Source: Peptostreptococcaceae bacterium
Lineage (GTDB): Bacteria; Bacillota; Clostridia; Peptostreptococcales; Peptostreptococcaceae
Assembly: GCA_902363255.1 (NCBI GenBank)
Contig: CABIZO010000001.1
Coordinates: 186,001 to 250,000 of the forward strand
Length of the DNA: 64,000 bases
Direction: 5' to 3'
Each line of letters begins with the position of its first letter. Positions within the stretch are counted from its first letter, which is position 1. Positions 1-7,839 of this stretch are shown piece after piece. The notes under the pieces were generated by a model, which ran no database searches, was not told the origin of the DNA, and saw nothing but the letters and a program-made list of their open reading frames with translations. Position numbers and translations under genes: made by a program.

Positions 1-797
1 GTGAAGAATACTTAGAAAATGTTAAAAGAGCATTTGCTGAAGGTTGGATAGATGTTTATGGTAATGAAGGAAAACAAGGTGGAGCTTACTCTTGGGGTAG
101 CTACGACTCTAAATCATATATCTTAATGAGTTATAAAGATGATTTAAATTCATTATTTACTTTAATACATGAAATGGGTCACTCAATGCATAGTTATTAT
201 TCAAAAAATAATCAACCTTACTTATATTCAGGATATAAAATATTCGTTGCAGAAGTGGCATCAACTTTAAATGAGCTATTATTAATAAATTACTTATTAA
301 AAAATTCTAAATCAAAAGAAGAAAGAGTATACTTATTAAACTACTACTTAGAACAATTTAGAACTACTGTATATAGACAAACAATGTTCGCAGAGTTTGA
401 AAAAATATGTCATGGAAAAGTTGAAGGTGGAGAGCCTTTAACAGCAGAGGAATTCACAAATATATATTATGATTTAAATAAACAATATTACGGTGAATCT
501 TGCGAAGTGAATGAAGAAATAGGATTAGAATGGGCTAGAATACCTCACTTTTATAGCAACTTCTATGTATATAAATATGCTACAGGATTCTCAGCTGCAT
601 CTGCTTTAAGTAAGCAAATACTTGAAGAAGGTGAAACTGCAGTAGTAAGATACAAAGAATTCTTAAAGAGTGGTGGATCAGATTTTCCATTAAACCAACT
701 AAGAAAAGCTGGTGTAGATATGGAGAAAAAAGAATCTGTCGATAAGGCTTTACATGTGTTTAAAGACTTAGTATACGAATTAGAAAAAGAATTATAG
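1..797 (+). CDS. pepF: Oligoendopeptidase F, C-terminal part (gene enters from the left edge)
   Basis: This is the C-terminal part of an M3-family zinc oligopeptidase that cuts short peptides in the cytoplasm. The reading frame is open from base 3, upstream of the first internal methionine at 126, so the true start lies outside the window. The zinc motif HEMGH is encoded at 168-182, followed by the family-typical stretch around the third zinc ligand (FVAEVASTLNE). The C-terminal helical part, including the FAEFE segment, is complete and ends at a normal stop. A hairpin terminator follows directly. Family assignment is firm; substrate range cannot be read from sequence. Confidence 0.93.
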   Translation, partial: EEYLENVKRAFAEGWIDVYGNEGKQGGAYSWGSYDSKSYILMSYKDDLNSLFTLIHEMGHSMHSYYSKNNQPYLYSGYKIFVAEVASTLNELLLINYLLKNSKSKEERVYLLNYYLEQFRTTVYRQTMFAEFEKICHGKVEGGEPLTAEEFTNIYYDLNKQYYGESCEVNEEIGLEWARIPHFYSNFYVYKYATGFSAASALSKQILEEGETAVVRYKEFLKSGGSDFPLNQLRKAGVDMEKKESVDKALHVFKDLVYELEKEL

Positions 798-805
798 AAA
801 TTTTA

Positions 806-835
806 AAAGCTACTTATTTTTATAGGTAGCTTTTT
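806..835 (+). terminator. Rho-independent terminator after pepF
   Basis: An 8-bp stem (806-813 with 826-833) contains GCTAC/GTAGC and runs into a T tract. It closes the oligoendopeptidase transcript, so the next gene needs its own promoter. Confidence 0.8.
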
Positions 836-883
836 ATGTGTAAAGAAATTACAATAAATATTATTAAGTCGTTGGGGGATAAG

Positions 884-1984
884 ATGAAGAATAAATTATG
901 GATAATAATACCTATTATTATTGGTGGAATAGGTGGATTTTTTTCAGGTATATATGATGTGAATTTAAATTTTATTGATAAAATTATGATAGTATTAGCA
1001 ATATTTTTACTAGAATTAGTTATTTTTACAATAAGTCATGAGCTAAGTCACGGTTTTGTTGCTGAAAAAAATGGACTTAAATTTTCTGTTTTATATTTAG
1101 GACCATTTACTTTTAAAAGAGAAAATAATAAATTTACAAGAATTAAGGGTATATCTAAACAGATGATTTACTTAGGCAGAGCACAAATAGATAATGGTGA
1201 AATTTTAAATAAACAAGATATAGAAAAAACAAAACAGGCATGGATAAGAGCATTAAAAGCAGGACCAAATAGTGATATGACTTTATCTATATTAATGATA
1301 ATATTAGCTCTTTCCATAAAACTACCAGAATTAATTGTAGCTACACTTTTACTTGATGTGGTGTTTATATCAAGTTATATAATAGGCGATGGGAAACATA
1401 TAAAGTCTCTAAAAAATGATAAAGTTTTTGCAGATGTGATTTTATACACTTATAGTATAGCCGGCAATAGACTTGTATCAAAGCAATCAAAAGATTTCTT
1501 AATAAATAGATTGATAAATGATATAGAAGAAAATGAGGTTAGCGAATCTAATATAGTATCTATGGCGCTATGTGCACATTCCGTATATGTGGAAGGTGTT
1601 TGTAATAATATAAAGAGCCTACCTCACAATATAAATAAGATAGTAGAATTGAGTATAAAATATAAAAATATATTTATGAAAAAACAAATAGAGTCATCTT
1701 ATTACAGAGGTATTATAAATACAGCAATACTATATGAAGCGTTAATAAATAATGACAAAGAAAAAGCTTTAGAACTCTACAAGTATGTAAAAAATGAAAA
1801 TCATAATTTGCCTGGTGAAATGCTAGATTTTTATAGAGTTGAGCATGTACTAGGTATAGCAAATAGAAAGAGGGAAATTTTAAACGAAAACCTAATGAAT
1901 CCTGCTTTTAAAGGATGCGAAGGTGTAGAGAATATAGAAAAAACTTTAAATAAATTAACATTAGAAAAAGATAAAACTATGTAA
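884..1984 (+). CDS. Predicted M50-like membrane metalloprotease (site-2 protease type)
   Basis: A 366-residue integral membrane protein of unknown substrate. Helices lie near residues 5-22 and 33-55. The second carries HELSH at 52-56, the HExxH zinc signature inside a membrane segment. A second hydrophobic region near residues 131-167 ends in GDGKH at 168-172, whose aspartate could be the third metal ligand as in M50 proteases, and AGPNSD near 126-131 resembles the M50 GPxxN step. The C-terminal 190 residues are soluble and helical. The frame is open from an upstream ATG at 836, but that codon lies inside the preceding terminator; the start at 884 has a GGGGG ribosome site about 6 bases upstream. 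Family membership is inferred from motifs only. Confidence 0.55.
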   Translation: MKNKLWIIIPIIIGGIGGFFSGIYDVNLNFIDKIMIVLAIFLLELVIFTISHELSHGFVAEKNGLKFSVLYLGPFTFKRENNKFTRIKGISKQMIYLGRAQIDNGEILNKQDIEKTKQAWIRALKAGPNSDMTLSILMIILALSIKLPELIVATLLLDVVFISSYIIGDGKHIKSLKNDKVFADVILYTYSIAGNRLVSKQSKDFLINRLINDIEENEVSESNIVSMALCAHSVYVEGVCNNIKSLPHNINKIVELSIKYKNIFMKKQIESSYYRGIINTAILYEALINNDKEKALELYKYVKNENHNLPGEMLDFYRVEHVLGIANRKREILNENLMNPAFKGCEGVENIEKTLNKLTLEKDKTM

Positions 1985-2006
1985 AATTAATATGGATTTA
2001 ACAAAC

Positions 2007-2045
2007 TTTACACCTCTTTAATGTATACTTAATACTCTCTTAACA
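2007..2045 (+). promoter_or_regulatory. PHO box array upstream of pstS
   Basis: Four TTAACA-like hexamers begin at 2007 (TTTACA), 2018 (TTAATG), 2029 (TTAATA) and 2040 (TTAACA), exactly 11 bp apart, with a further TTAACA at 1998. This is the direct-repeat pattern bound by PhoP in Firmicutes. A TATTAT at 2055 could be the -10. It implies induction of pstS under phosphate limitation. Confidence 0.75.
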
Positions 2046-2132
2046 CAACAACTGTATTATTAAGTTGTAAGATAAATCAAATCGAGTGAATAAAAAATAA
2101 AAAGTTTTGGTATTTGGAAGGAGATTATTAAG

Positions 2133-2963
2133 ATGTTTAAAAAGAAAATAGTTGCATTATTATGTGGGGCAGTAATGGTAAGCGGACTTGTAGTAGGATG
2201 CGGTTCAGGAGGATCTTCAGAAGGTGACACTGCTAAAATAACTATATCAGGATCTACTTCAGTAGGACCAACAATGGAAGTTCTAGCAGAAGCATATCAA
2301 AAGAATAATGATGTTAAAATAGAAATACAACAAGTTGGATCATCAGCAGGTATAAAAAATACAGTAGATGGAACATCTAATTTAGGAATGTCTTCAAGAG
2401 ATTTAAAAGATGAAGAGGCTCAAAGCTTAGATGAAACTCAAATAGCTATAGATGGTATAGCAGTTGTAACAAATACAGCAAATAAAGTAAAAGATTTAAC
2501 AACTGCTCAAGTTAAAGATATATTTACAGGAAAAATAACTAACTGGAAAGAAGTTGGTGGAGAAGATGCTCCAATAGTAGTAATATCAAGAGAAGAAGGT
2601 TCTGGAACTAGAGATGGATTCCAAGATATATTAGGATTTGAATCTGAAGAATTAACTAAAGATGCTACAATATGTGATGGTTCTGGAAATGTTAAATCAA
2701 CAGTAGAAGGAAATGAAAATGCTATAGCATACATATCTTTCGGATACTTAGGTGATACTTTAAATGATTTAAAAATAGATAGTGTAGAAGCTAATGATGA
2801 TAATGTTGTAGCTGGAAAATACCCAATCTCAAGACCTTTCTTAGTAGTAAATAAAAAAGATGCTATAAGTGATGAAGCAAAAGGGTTTGTTGACTTTATA
2901 ATGAGTGAAGACGGACAAAACATAATAGCTGAAGAAGGATTTATAAAAGCACCAACAAAATAA
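2133..2963 (+). CDS. pstS: Phosphate ABC transporter substrate-binding lipoprotein PstS
   Basis: This is the extracellular high-affinity phosphate receptor that feeds the PstCAB importer. A 276-residue precursor has a lysine-rich start, a hydrophobic stretch and a lipobox ending at Cys23 (VVGC), so it should be a lipid-anchored protein. Phosphate-contact motifs are visible: SGSTSVGP near residues 40-47, SSAGIKN and the SREEGSGTRDGF loop near residues 151-162. The ribosome site is AAGGAGA. It is unusual in being separated from pstCAB-phoU by five unrelated genes (3.4-7.5 kb), but both parts carry PHO boxes, so they should respond together. Confidence 0.93.
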   Translation: MFKKKIVALLCGAVMVSGLVVGCGSGGSSEGDTAKITISGSTSVGPTMEVLAEAYQKNNDVKIEIQQVGSSAGIKNTVDGTSNLGMSSRDLKDEEAQSLDETQIAIDGIAVVTNTANKVKDLTTAQVKDIFTGKITNWKEVGGEDAPIVVISREEGSGTRDGFQDILGFESEELTKDATICDGSGNVKSTVEGNENAIAYISFGYLGDTLNDLKIDSVEANDDNVVAGKYPISRPFLVVNKKDAISDEAKGFVDFIMSEDGQNIIAEEGFIKAPTK

Positions 2964-3012
2964 GCAAGATTCTATAAATGATTATTATATTTAAATAAAC
3001 CTTAAGTTACAA

Positions 3013-3048
3013 AAAGCCTAGCTAAAATAAGCTAGGTTTTTTGTTTTT
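3013..3048 (+). terminator. Terminator after pstS
   Basis: The stem CCTAGC (3017-3022) pairs with GCTAGG (3031-3036), with flanking A/T pairs and a T run. It makes pstS a single-gene transcript. Confidence 0.85.
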
Positions 3049-3156
3049 ACTGATAATTATTAGATAAAAATACAAACCTATAAGATAATTATTATATGAA
3101 AATAATTGTATAGGGCATATAAATATAAAGTACTTTGTTTAATTGTACAAAAACTA

Positions 3157-3184
3157 TTTACAAAAAAAATAGATATGATACAAT
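3157..3184 (+). promoter_or_regulatory. Probable sigma-A promoter for the purine riboswitch transcript
   Basis: TTTACA at 3157-3162 and TACAAT at 3179-3184 are 16 bp apart and lie about 20 bp upstream of the riboswitch aptamer, so transcription would begin just before it. Confidence 0.6.
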
Positions 3185-3202
3185 AAGATAAAAATTAAAT
3201 GA

Positions 3203-3366
3203 CTCGTATATTTGGCGGTAATATGGTCCGCAAGTTTCTACCTACTAACCATAAATTAGTAGACTACGAGGTATAGTTTAAAGAATATATAAATATAAAT
3301 TAACTTAGATTATTTGTATTTATTTTGAGCTAAACACCTCGATATTTATATCGAGGTGTTTTTTTG
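3203..3366 (+). ncRNA. Purine riboswitch (guanine class) with intrinsic terminator
   Basis: The aptamer spans 3203-3270. P1 is formed by CTCGTA and TACGAG, and the junction contains ATATGG, GCAAGTTTCTACC and ATAAATTAGTAGACTACG. The base that pairs with the ligand is C (GACTACG), which indicates guanine/hypoxanthine rather than adenine. A strong terminator follows: 12 bp, 3333-3344 with 3349-3360, then eight T. Purine binding should stop transcription into pbuX-xpt. Confidence 0.93.
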
Positions 3367-3451
3367 TTTCAAATTGAGTGAATCAAATTTTTCATTAAAC
3401 TATTTAGAAACTGAGTCATATACACAAAATAAAATAACGGGAGATAGTGTT

Positions 3452-4801
3452 ATGAGTTCATCAAACAAAAAACAATTAAACAATTTAAAGTATGGGGTTG
3501 AAGACAATCCAACCTTAGCTACGAAGATTCTTCTAGGACTTCAGCATATATTTGCAGCTTTTGGAGGTATTATAGTAGTTCCATTAGTAATATCTAGTTC
3601 ATTGGGATTTGATCAAGGGATGTCTACTGTAGTAATAAGCGCATCTATATTAGCAGCAGGTATAGCTACAATAATCCAAGCAAGAGGAGTAGGAAGAGTA
3701 GGATCCAAGGTTGCATGTATTATGGGAACAGATTTTACATTTGTATCACCATCTATATCAGTAGGTTCAGTATTAGGATTACCAGGAATAATTGGGGCAA
3801 CAATTTTAGGTGCATTTTTAGAAATTATTTTAAGTTATTTTATAAAACCTTTAATGAAGTTATTCCCACCAATAGTAACTGGTACAGTAGTTTGTTTAAT
3901 AGGGCTTACTCTAATACCTGTATCAATAGACTGGGCAGCTGGAGGAGCAGGATCAGCTGATTATGGTAGTTTAACAAATGTATCAATAGCAATGCTTGTT
4001 ATGATGGTTACTTTGTTTCTAAACAGATATGGAAAAGGAATATTAAGTAGCGCATCTATACTTATAGGAATGGTTGTGGGATATATAATTTGTATACCTC
4101 TTGGAAAAGTTGATTTTTCATCAGTAACACAAGCAAACTTTATAGCAATACCTCAAATATTCCAATATGGTGTGACTTTTGATTTAAAAGCTCTAATAGC
4201 ATTTTTACCGGCATATTTTGTTACAACAATAGAAACAGTAGGTTGTTTGAAAGCTATAGGTGAAGTATCTGATGTTGACATGGATGATGAAAGAGTTGGA
4301 TCAGGGGTATTGGCTGATGGAGTAGGGAGTATAATTGGTGGCGCTGTTGGATCATTCCCAAACACATCTTTCAGTCAAAACGTAGGATTAATACCATTAA
4401 CAAAAGTAGCAAGTAAACATGTGGCAATAATGGCAGGAATGTTATTAGTTATACTTGGGTTATTCCCTCAATTTGCAGCTTTAATAAATGGAATACCACA
4501 GCCAGTTCTTGGTGGTGTAGGTATAGTAATGTTCGGAACTGTAGCAGCAGCAGGAATAAAAACATTAAGCAGAGTAGAAATAAATGATAGAAATTTACTA
4601 ATAATAGCAACGTCTATAGGTCTTGGACTTGGGGTTACTTTTAGACCAGACTTTATAGCACAATTACCAGAGGGATTACAAATGGTATTCTCTTCAGGTA
4701 TATCAACGGGTACAATAGTTGCTTTAGTTTTAAATATAGTACTTAGAGAAGATAAAAAAGAAAAAAATACAAATCAAATATTAGATAGAGAGGCAATATA
4801 A
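3452..4801 (+). CDS. pbuX: Xanthine permease (NCS2 family)
   Basis: A 449-residue multi-pass nucleobase transporter that imports xanthine by cation symport. The typical NCS2 opening (GLQHIFAAFGGIIVVPL) and the signature region FVTTIETVGCLKAIGEV are present, with a GSFPNTSFSQNVGLI motif in the substrate site. I place the start at 3452 because a GGGAG ribosome site precedes it; the frame is open further upstream only because it runs through the riboswitch terminator. It ends directly at the start of xpt (stop at 4799-4801, ATG at 4802), so the two genes are translationally linked and controlled by the guanine riboswitch. Confidence 0.93.
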   Translation: MSSSNKKQLNNLKYGVEDNPTLATKILLGLQHIFAAFGGIIVVPLVISSSLGFDQGMSTVVISASILAAGIATIIQARGVGRVGSKVACIMGTDFTFVSPSISVGSVLGLPGIIGATILGAFLEIILSYFIKPLMKLFPPIVTGTVVCLIGLTLIPVSIDWAAGGAGSADYGSLTNVSIAMLVMMVTLFLNRYGKGILSSASILIGMVVGYIICIPLGKVDFSSVTQANFIAIPQIFQYGVTFDLKALIAFLPAYFVTTIETVGCLKAIGEVSDVDMDDERVGSGVLADGVGSIIGGAVGSFPNTSFSQNVGLIPLTKVASKHVAIMAGMLLVILGLFPQFAALINGIPQPVLGGVGIVMFGTVAAAGIKTLSRVEINDRNLLIIATSIGLGLGVTFRPDFIAQLPEGLQMVFSSGISTGTIVALVLNIVLREDKKEKNTNQILDREAI

Positions 4802-5374
4802 ATGAGAGAGTTAAAAGAGAGAATATTAAAAGATGGAAGCGCGTTAAATGAAACAGTTCTTAAAGTAGATTCGTTTTTAAATCATCAAGTTGATGCAAAG
4901 TTAATGTATAACATGGGGACTTATTTCAAAGAATACTTCAAAAATCATGGAATAACTAGAATACTTACAATAGAAAGTTCGGGAATAGCACCAACAGCTA
5001 TGACTGCTCTTCAAATGGAATTACCTATGGTAACTCTAAAAAAACAACAATCAAAAATATTAAATGGCGAAGTTTATCAAACAACAGTACATTCCTTCAC
5101 AAAGGTTATGAACTATGAATTAACTTTATCTAAAAACTACATTAGTGCAGATGATAAAGTTCTTATAATAGATGACTTCTTAGCAAATGGGGAAGCAGCT
5201 TTAGGAGCAGCTAGATTAGTAGAAGAAGCTGGAGCAACTGTTGCTGGAATAGGAATAGTTATAGAAAAGTCTTTCCAAGTTGGAAGAGGGAAGTTAGAAG
5301 CAAAAGGATATGATGTTTACTCTTTAGCTAGGATAGGTAAGCTGGGAGAAAATTTAGTAGAGTTTTTAGATTAA
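4802..5374 (+). CDS. xpt: Xanthine phosphoribosyltransferase
   Basis: A 190-residue cytoplasmic enzyme that converts xanthine and PRPP to XMP for GMP salvage. The PRPP-binding loop is visible as VLIIDDFLANGEAALG near residues 118-133. Length and sequence fit Firmicute Xpt along the whole chain. It forms a two-gene operon with pbuX, with the usual Bacillus order (xpt-pbuX) reversed. Control by the upstream guanine riboswitch agrees with its role. A strong terminator follows immediately. Confidence 0.95.
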   Translation: MRELKERILKDGSALNETVLKVDSFLNHQVDAKLMYNMGTYFKEYFKNHGITRILTIESSGIAPTAMTALQMELPMVTLKKQQSKILNGEVYQTTVHSFTKVMNYELTLSKNYISADDKVLIIDDFLANGEAALGAARLVEEAGATVAGIGIVIEKSFQVGRGKLEAKGYDVYSLARIGKLGENLVEFLD

Positions 5375-5380
5375 TTTTCA

Positions 5381-5411
5381 AGGGGGTAACAAAAATGTTA
5401 CCCCCTTTTTC
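5381..5411 (+). terminator. Terminator after xpt
   Basis: A perfect 9-bp stem GGGGGTAAC/GTTACCCCC (5382-5390 with 5397-5405) with a 6-base loop is followed by a T run. It ends the pbuX-xpt operon. Confidence 0.92.
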
Positions 5412-5517
5412 GATCATAATTAAGCTGTAGGAAATATTAAAAATAAGAAAAATAAATTGAAAGTAGCAATATCTTATAGGACTTTAAAGGTACTTATATT
5501 TTTTCAGAATAAAAAAA

Positions 5518-5546
5518 TTGACAGAGAAAATAATAAAATATATAAT
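5518..5546 (+). promoter_or_regulatory. Consensus sigma-A promoter of the ohrR-like gene
   Basis: TTGACA at 5518-5523 and TATAAT at 5541-5546 are separated by exactly 17 bp, a perfect housekeeping promoter. The candidate operator at 5557-5582 starts about where transcription begins. Confidence 0.85.
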
Positions 5547-5556
5547 AATATCAATA

Positions 5557-5582
5557 ATTGATTGAATTAAATTAAATTTATA
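5557..5582 (+). promoter_or_regulatory. Candidate OhrR operator, copy 1
   Basis: This 26-bp sequence recurs without mismatch at 6078-6103 ahead of the peroxidase gene. Its core, TTGAATTAAATTAAATTT, is an imperfect dyad and resembles the AT-rich AATT-containing operators of OhrR. Its position just downstream of the promoter suggests autorepression. Confidence 0.6.
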
Positions 5583-5606
5583 AAAATAGATTTGAGGTCA
5601 AATAAA

Positions 5607-6041
5607 ATGGATAAATATGATAAGATAAAATTAGAAAATCAAGTGTGCTTTTCTTTATATGCCTTATCAAGGGAAGTTATAAAACTATACAAACCTGTCC
5701 TTGATAAACACAATTTAACATATACACAATATGTGGCAATGTTAGTAATGTGGGAAGAAGAGACTATATTATTTAAAGAATTAGGCAAAAGATTACACCT
5801 AGATTCAGGAACGCTTACTCCTGTAGTTAAAAAGTTGGAGTCTATGGGGTTAGTAAATAAGTATAGGAATAAAGAAGATGATAGAGTTGTTACAGTAGAA
5901 CTAACAGAAAAAGGAGCTCTATTAAAAGAAGATATACTTGATGTACCTGATCAAGTATACTGTAATTTAAAATATAATAATGAAGAAGATATTATTATAT
6001 TAAAACAATATTTAGATAAAATATTAAATACATTGAAATAA
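5607..6041 (+). CDS. OhrR-like MarR-family peroxide-sensing repressor
   Basis: A 144-residue winged-helix MarR protein, probably a dimer that represses genes for organic peroxide defence until oxidised. It keeps the OhrR hallmark LENQVCFSLYALSREV with a cysteine at position 14, matching the single reactive cysteine of OhrR, and the DNA-recognition stretch LDSGTLTPVVKKLE. The frame extends to a TTG at 5592, but GAGGT at 5594-5598 is the ribosome site for the ATG at 5607. The neighbouring peroxidase and reductase genes and the shared 26-bp sequence support the role. It could respond to another thiol-reactive signal. Confidence 0.8.
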   Translation: MDKYDKIKLENQVCFSLYALSREVIKLYKPVLDKHNLTYTQYVAMLVMWEEETILFKELGKRLHLDSGTLTPVVKKLESMGLVNKYRNKEDDRVVTVELTEKGALLKEDILDVPDQVYCNLKYNNEEDIIILKQYLDKILNTLK

Positions 6042-6067
6042 AGCTAAATTGGAATGATTTAGCTTTA
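6040..6067 (+). terminator. Weak terminator-like hairpin after the ohrR-like gene
   Basis: AAAGCTAAAT pairs with ATTTAGCTTT around the stop codon of the regulator. The T run is short, so termination is probably partial. A new promoter follows for the peroxidase gene. Confidence 0.4.
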
Positions 6068-6077
6068 TAAAAAACTG

Positions 6078-6107
6078 ATTGATTGAATTAAATTAAATTT
6101 ATATAAA
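6078..6107 (+). promoter_or_regulatory. Candidate OhrR operator copy 2 overlapping the gpx promoter
   Basis: Positions 6078-6103 repeat 5557-5582 exactly. A TTGATT (6079-6084) and a TATAAA (6102-6107) spaced 17 bp lie within it, so a bound repressor would block the promoter of the gpx-reductase operon. Confidence 0.55.
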
Positions 6108-6156
6108 TTGTAGTTTAAAATAAATATATAAGTAATAAGAAAGAGAGAATAATAAT

Positions 6157-6633
6157 ATGAAGTTTTATGATTTTTCAGCAACAAAAATGAATGGACAAGA
6201 AGTAAGAATGGAAGAATACAAAGGAAAGGTAGTTTTAGTAGTAAATACGGCAAGTAAATGTGGATTAACACCTCAATTTAAGGATTTAGAAGAAATATAT
6301 AAAAAATATAAGGATAGAGGGTTAGAAATATTAGGTTTTCCTTGTAATCAATTTGCTAATCAGGATTCTGGTAGTAATGATGAAATACATGAATTTTGTC
6401 AGTTAAATTATGGGGTAACATTTTCTATGTTCCAAAAAGTAGATGTTAATGGTGAAAATGCACATCCACTTTACAAATATTTAAGAAATGAAGCAAAAGG
6501 GATTATGGGAAGTAAGATAAAATGGAATTTTACAAAGTTCCTAATTGACAGTGGAGGAAATGTGATAAAAAGATATGCACCTACTGTATCTCCATTAAAA
6601 ATAAAAGATGATATAGAAAAATTATTAAAATAA
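6157..6633 (+). CDS. Glutathione peroxidase family thiol peroxidase
   Basis: A 158-residue thioredoxin-fold peroxidase that reduces hydroperoxides in the cytoplasm. The active-site motif NTASKCGLTPQF puts the peroxidatic residue at Cys35 (plain TGT codon, not selenocysteine). FPCNQF and KWNFTKFL supply the catalytic Gln, Trp and Asn and a second Cys. Bacterial members of this type usually take electrons from thioredoxin rather than glutathione. It is followed after 17 bp by a thioredoxin reductase-like gene, which fits that view. Expression is probably controlled by the OhrR-like repressor. Confidence 0.92.
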   Translation: MKFYDFSATKMNGQEVRMEEYKGKVVLVVNTASKCGLTPQFKDLEEIYKKYKDRGLEILGFPCNQFANQDSGSNDEIHEFCQLNYGVTFSMFQKVDVNGENAHPLYKYLRNEAKGIMGSKIKWNFTKFLIDSGGNVIKRYAPTVSPLKIKDDIEKLLK

Positions 6634-6650
6634 ACATAGGAGTAAGCGAC

Positions 6651-7517
6651 ATGAGTGAAAGATATGATATAGCTATAATAGGTAGTGGCCCAGCAGGATT
6701 ATCGGCAGCACTAAATGCAAGTATAAGAAATAAAAAATTTATATTATTTGGGACTAAAGAAATAAGTAATAAATTAGTAAAAGCTCATAAGATTAATAAT
6801 TACCTAGGTTTTTATGGGAAAAGTGGAAAAGAAATTAGAGATGAATTTGCAAATCATATAAAAGCTATGAATATTGAAATAGAAGAAGATAAAATCAATA
6901 GTATATATTCAATGGGTGATTATTTTGCACTTATGGGAACTAAAAATAATTATGAAGCGAGTTCAATAATATTAGCTACAGGAGTTAACTTTGGTAAACC
7001 CTTTAAAGGAGAAGAAGAATTTTTAGGAAGAGGAGTAGGTTACTGCGCAACTTGTGATGCACCTTTATATAAAGATAAAGTAGTAACAATAATATCTTAC
7101 AATAAACACGAAGAATCAGAAGCTAATTTTATATCATCTATAGCATCGAAAGTATATTATATACCAATGTACAAGGAAGAAGTAGAAGTAGAACCTAGTA
7201 TAGAAATTATTAAAGACATACCTATTGAAATAGTTGGAGATCAGTTTGTTAGTAAACTGATTCTAAAAAATCAAGAAATAGAAACAGATGGGATATTTAT
7301 CCTAAGAGATAGTATATCTCCTGGACAATTAGTTCCAGGATTAAAATTAGACGGAAATCATATAGAAGTTAATCGATCAATGAAAACTAATATAGAAGGT
7401 TGCTTTGCAGCTGGTGATGTGGTAGGTACTCCTTATCAATATATAAAAGCAGCAGGAGAAGGAAATATAGCAGCTCTTTCAGCAGTTTCATATTTAGATC
7501 AACAAAATAAAAAATAA
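6651..7517 (+). CDS. Thioredoxin reductase-like flavoprotein without an NADPH motif (possibly ferredoxin-dependent)
   Basis: A 288-residue FAD disulfide reductase. The FAD motif GSGPAG is at residues 11-16, the redox pair CATC at 132-135 and the C-terminal FAD segment is CFAAGDVVG. The middle domain lacks what a normal TrxB has there: instead of a glycine-rich GGGxSA motif and an HRR motif it reads VVTIISYNKHEESEA and YYIPMYKEE. It is also about 25 residues shorter than usual. Those losses are the mark of the clostridial flavin thioredoxin reductases that use ferredoxin instead of NADPH. It probably recharges thioredoxin for the adjacent peroxidase. The electron donor is inferred. Confidence 0.8.
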   Translation: MSERYDIAIIGSGPAGLSAALNASIRNKKFILFGTKEISNKLVKAHKINNYLGFYGKSGKEIRDEFANHIKAMNIEIEEDKINSIYSMGDYFALMGTKNNYEASSIILATGVNFGKPFKGEEEFLGRGVGYCATCDAPLYKDKVVTIISYNKHEESEANFISSIASKVYYIPMYKEEVEVEPSIEIIKDIPIEIVGDQFVSKLILKNQEIETDGIFILRDSISPGQLVPGLKLDGNHIEVNRSMKTNIEGCFAAGDVVGTPYQYIKAAGEGNIAALSAVSYLDQQNKK

Positions 7518-7523
7518 TAAATA

Positions 7524-7563
7524 AAAAATCACTAGTATTTATTGAGATTCTAGTGATTTTTTA
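7524..7563 (+). terminator. Terminator after the peroxidase-reductase operon
   Basis: AAATCACTAG (7526-7535) pairs with CTAGTGATTT (7550-7559), followed by T residues. Confidence 0.85.
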
Positions 7564-7657
7564 TTGTAAGGATTTTATTTTCTATTATTTATTTAAATGA
7601 GTAATTAAAAATTTTATTACTACAAGAAGACAACAGATTAATTATAGGTAAAATATG

Positions 7658-7766
7658 TTTACAAATCTTTAACAAATTATTTAACAATAAGAGAGATATT
7701 TCTACAAGATACTAAAATATTATATATTTTACATATACTTAACTTAAATCTAATATAATCTTAACT
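7658..7766 (+). promoter_or_regulatory. Two PHO box clusters upstream of pstC
   Basis: Cluster 1 has TTTACA (7658), TTAACA (7669) and TTAACA (7681), spaced 11-12 bp. Cluster 2 has TTTACA (7728), TTAACT (7739), CTAATA (7750) and TTAACT (7761), each 11 bp apart. This matches PhoP direct repeats and the array before pstS. The rest of the 7564-7839 gap is AT-rich with no other signal that I see. Confidence 0.7.
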
Positions 7767-7839
7767 TTTGATTTGTATTATTGAATTGTAAGGAATACAA
7801 AGAGCACAAAAACAAATAAATTAATAAGGGGGAAATGTT

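Noticed and set aside
2507..2923. Reverse-strand open frame inside pstS
   Set aside because: A coding shadow opposite the conserved PstS binding domain, without a promoter or ribosome site.
6157..6633. Selenocysteine in the Gpx protein
   Set aside because: The catalytic codon is TGT, an ordinary cysteine, and no SECIS-like element follows.
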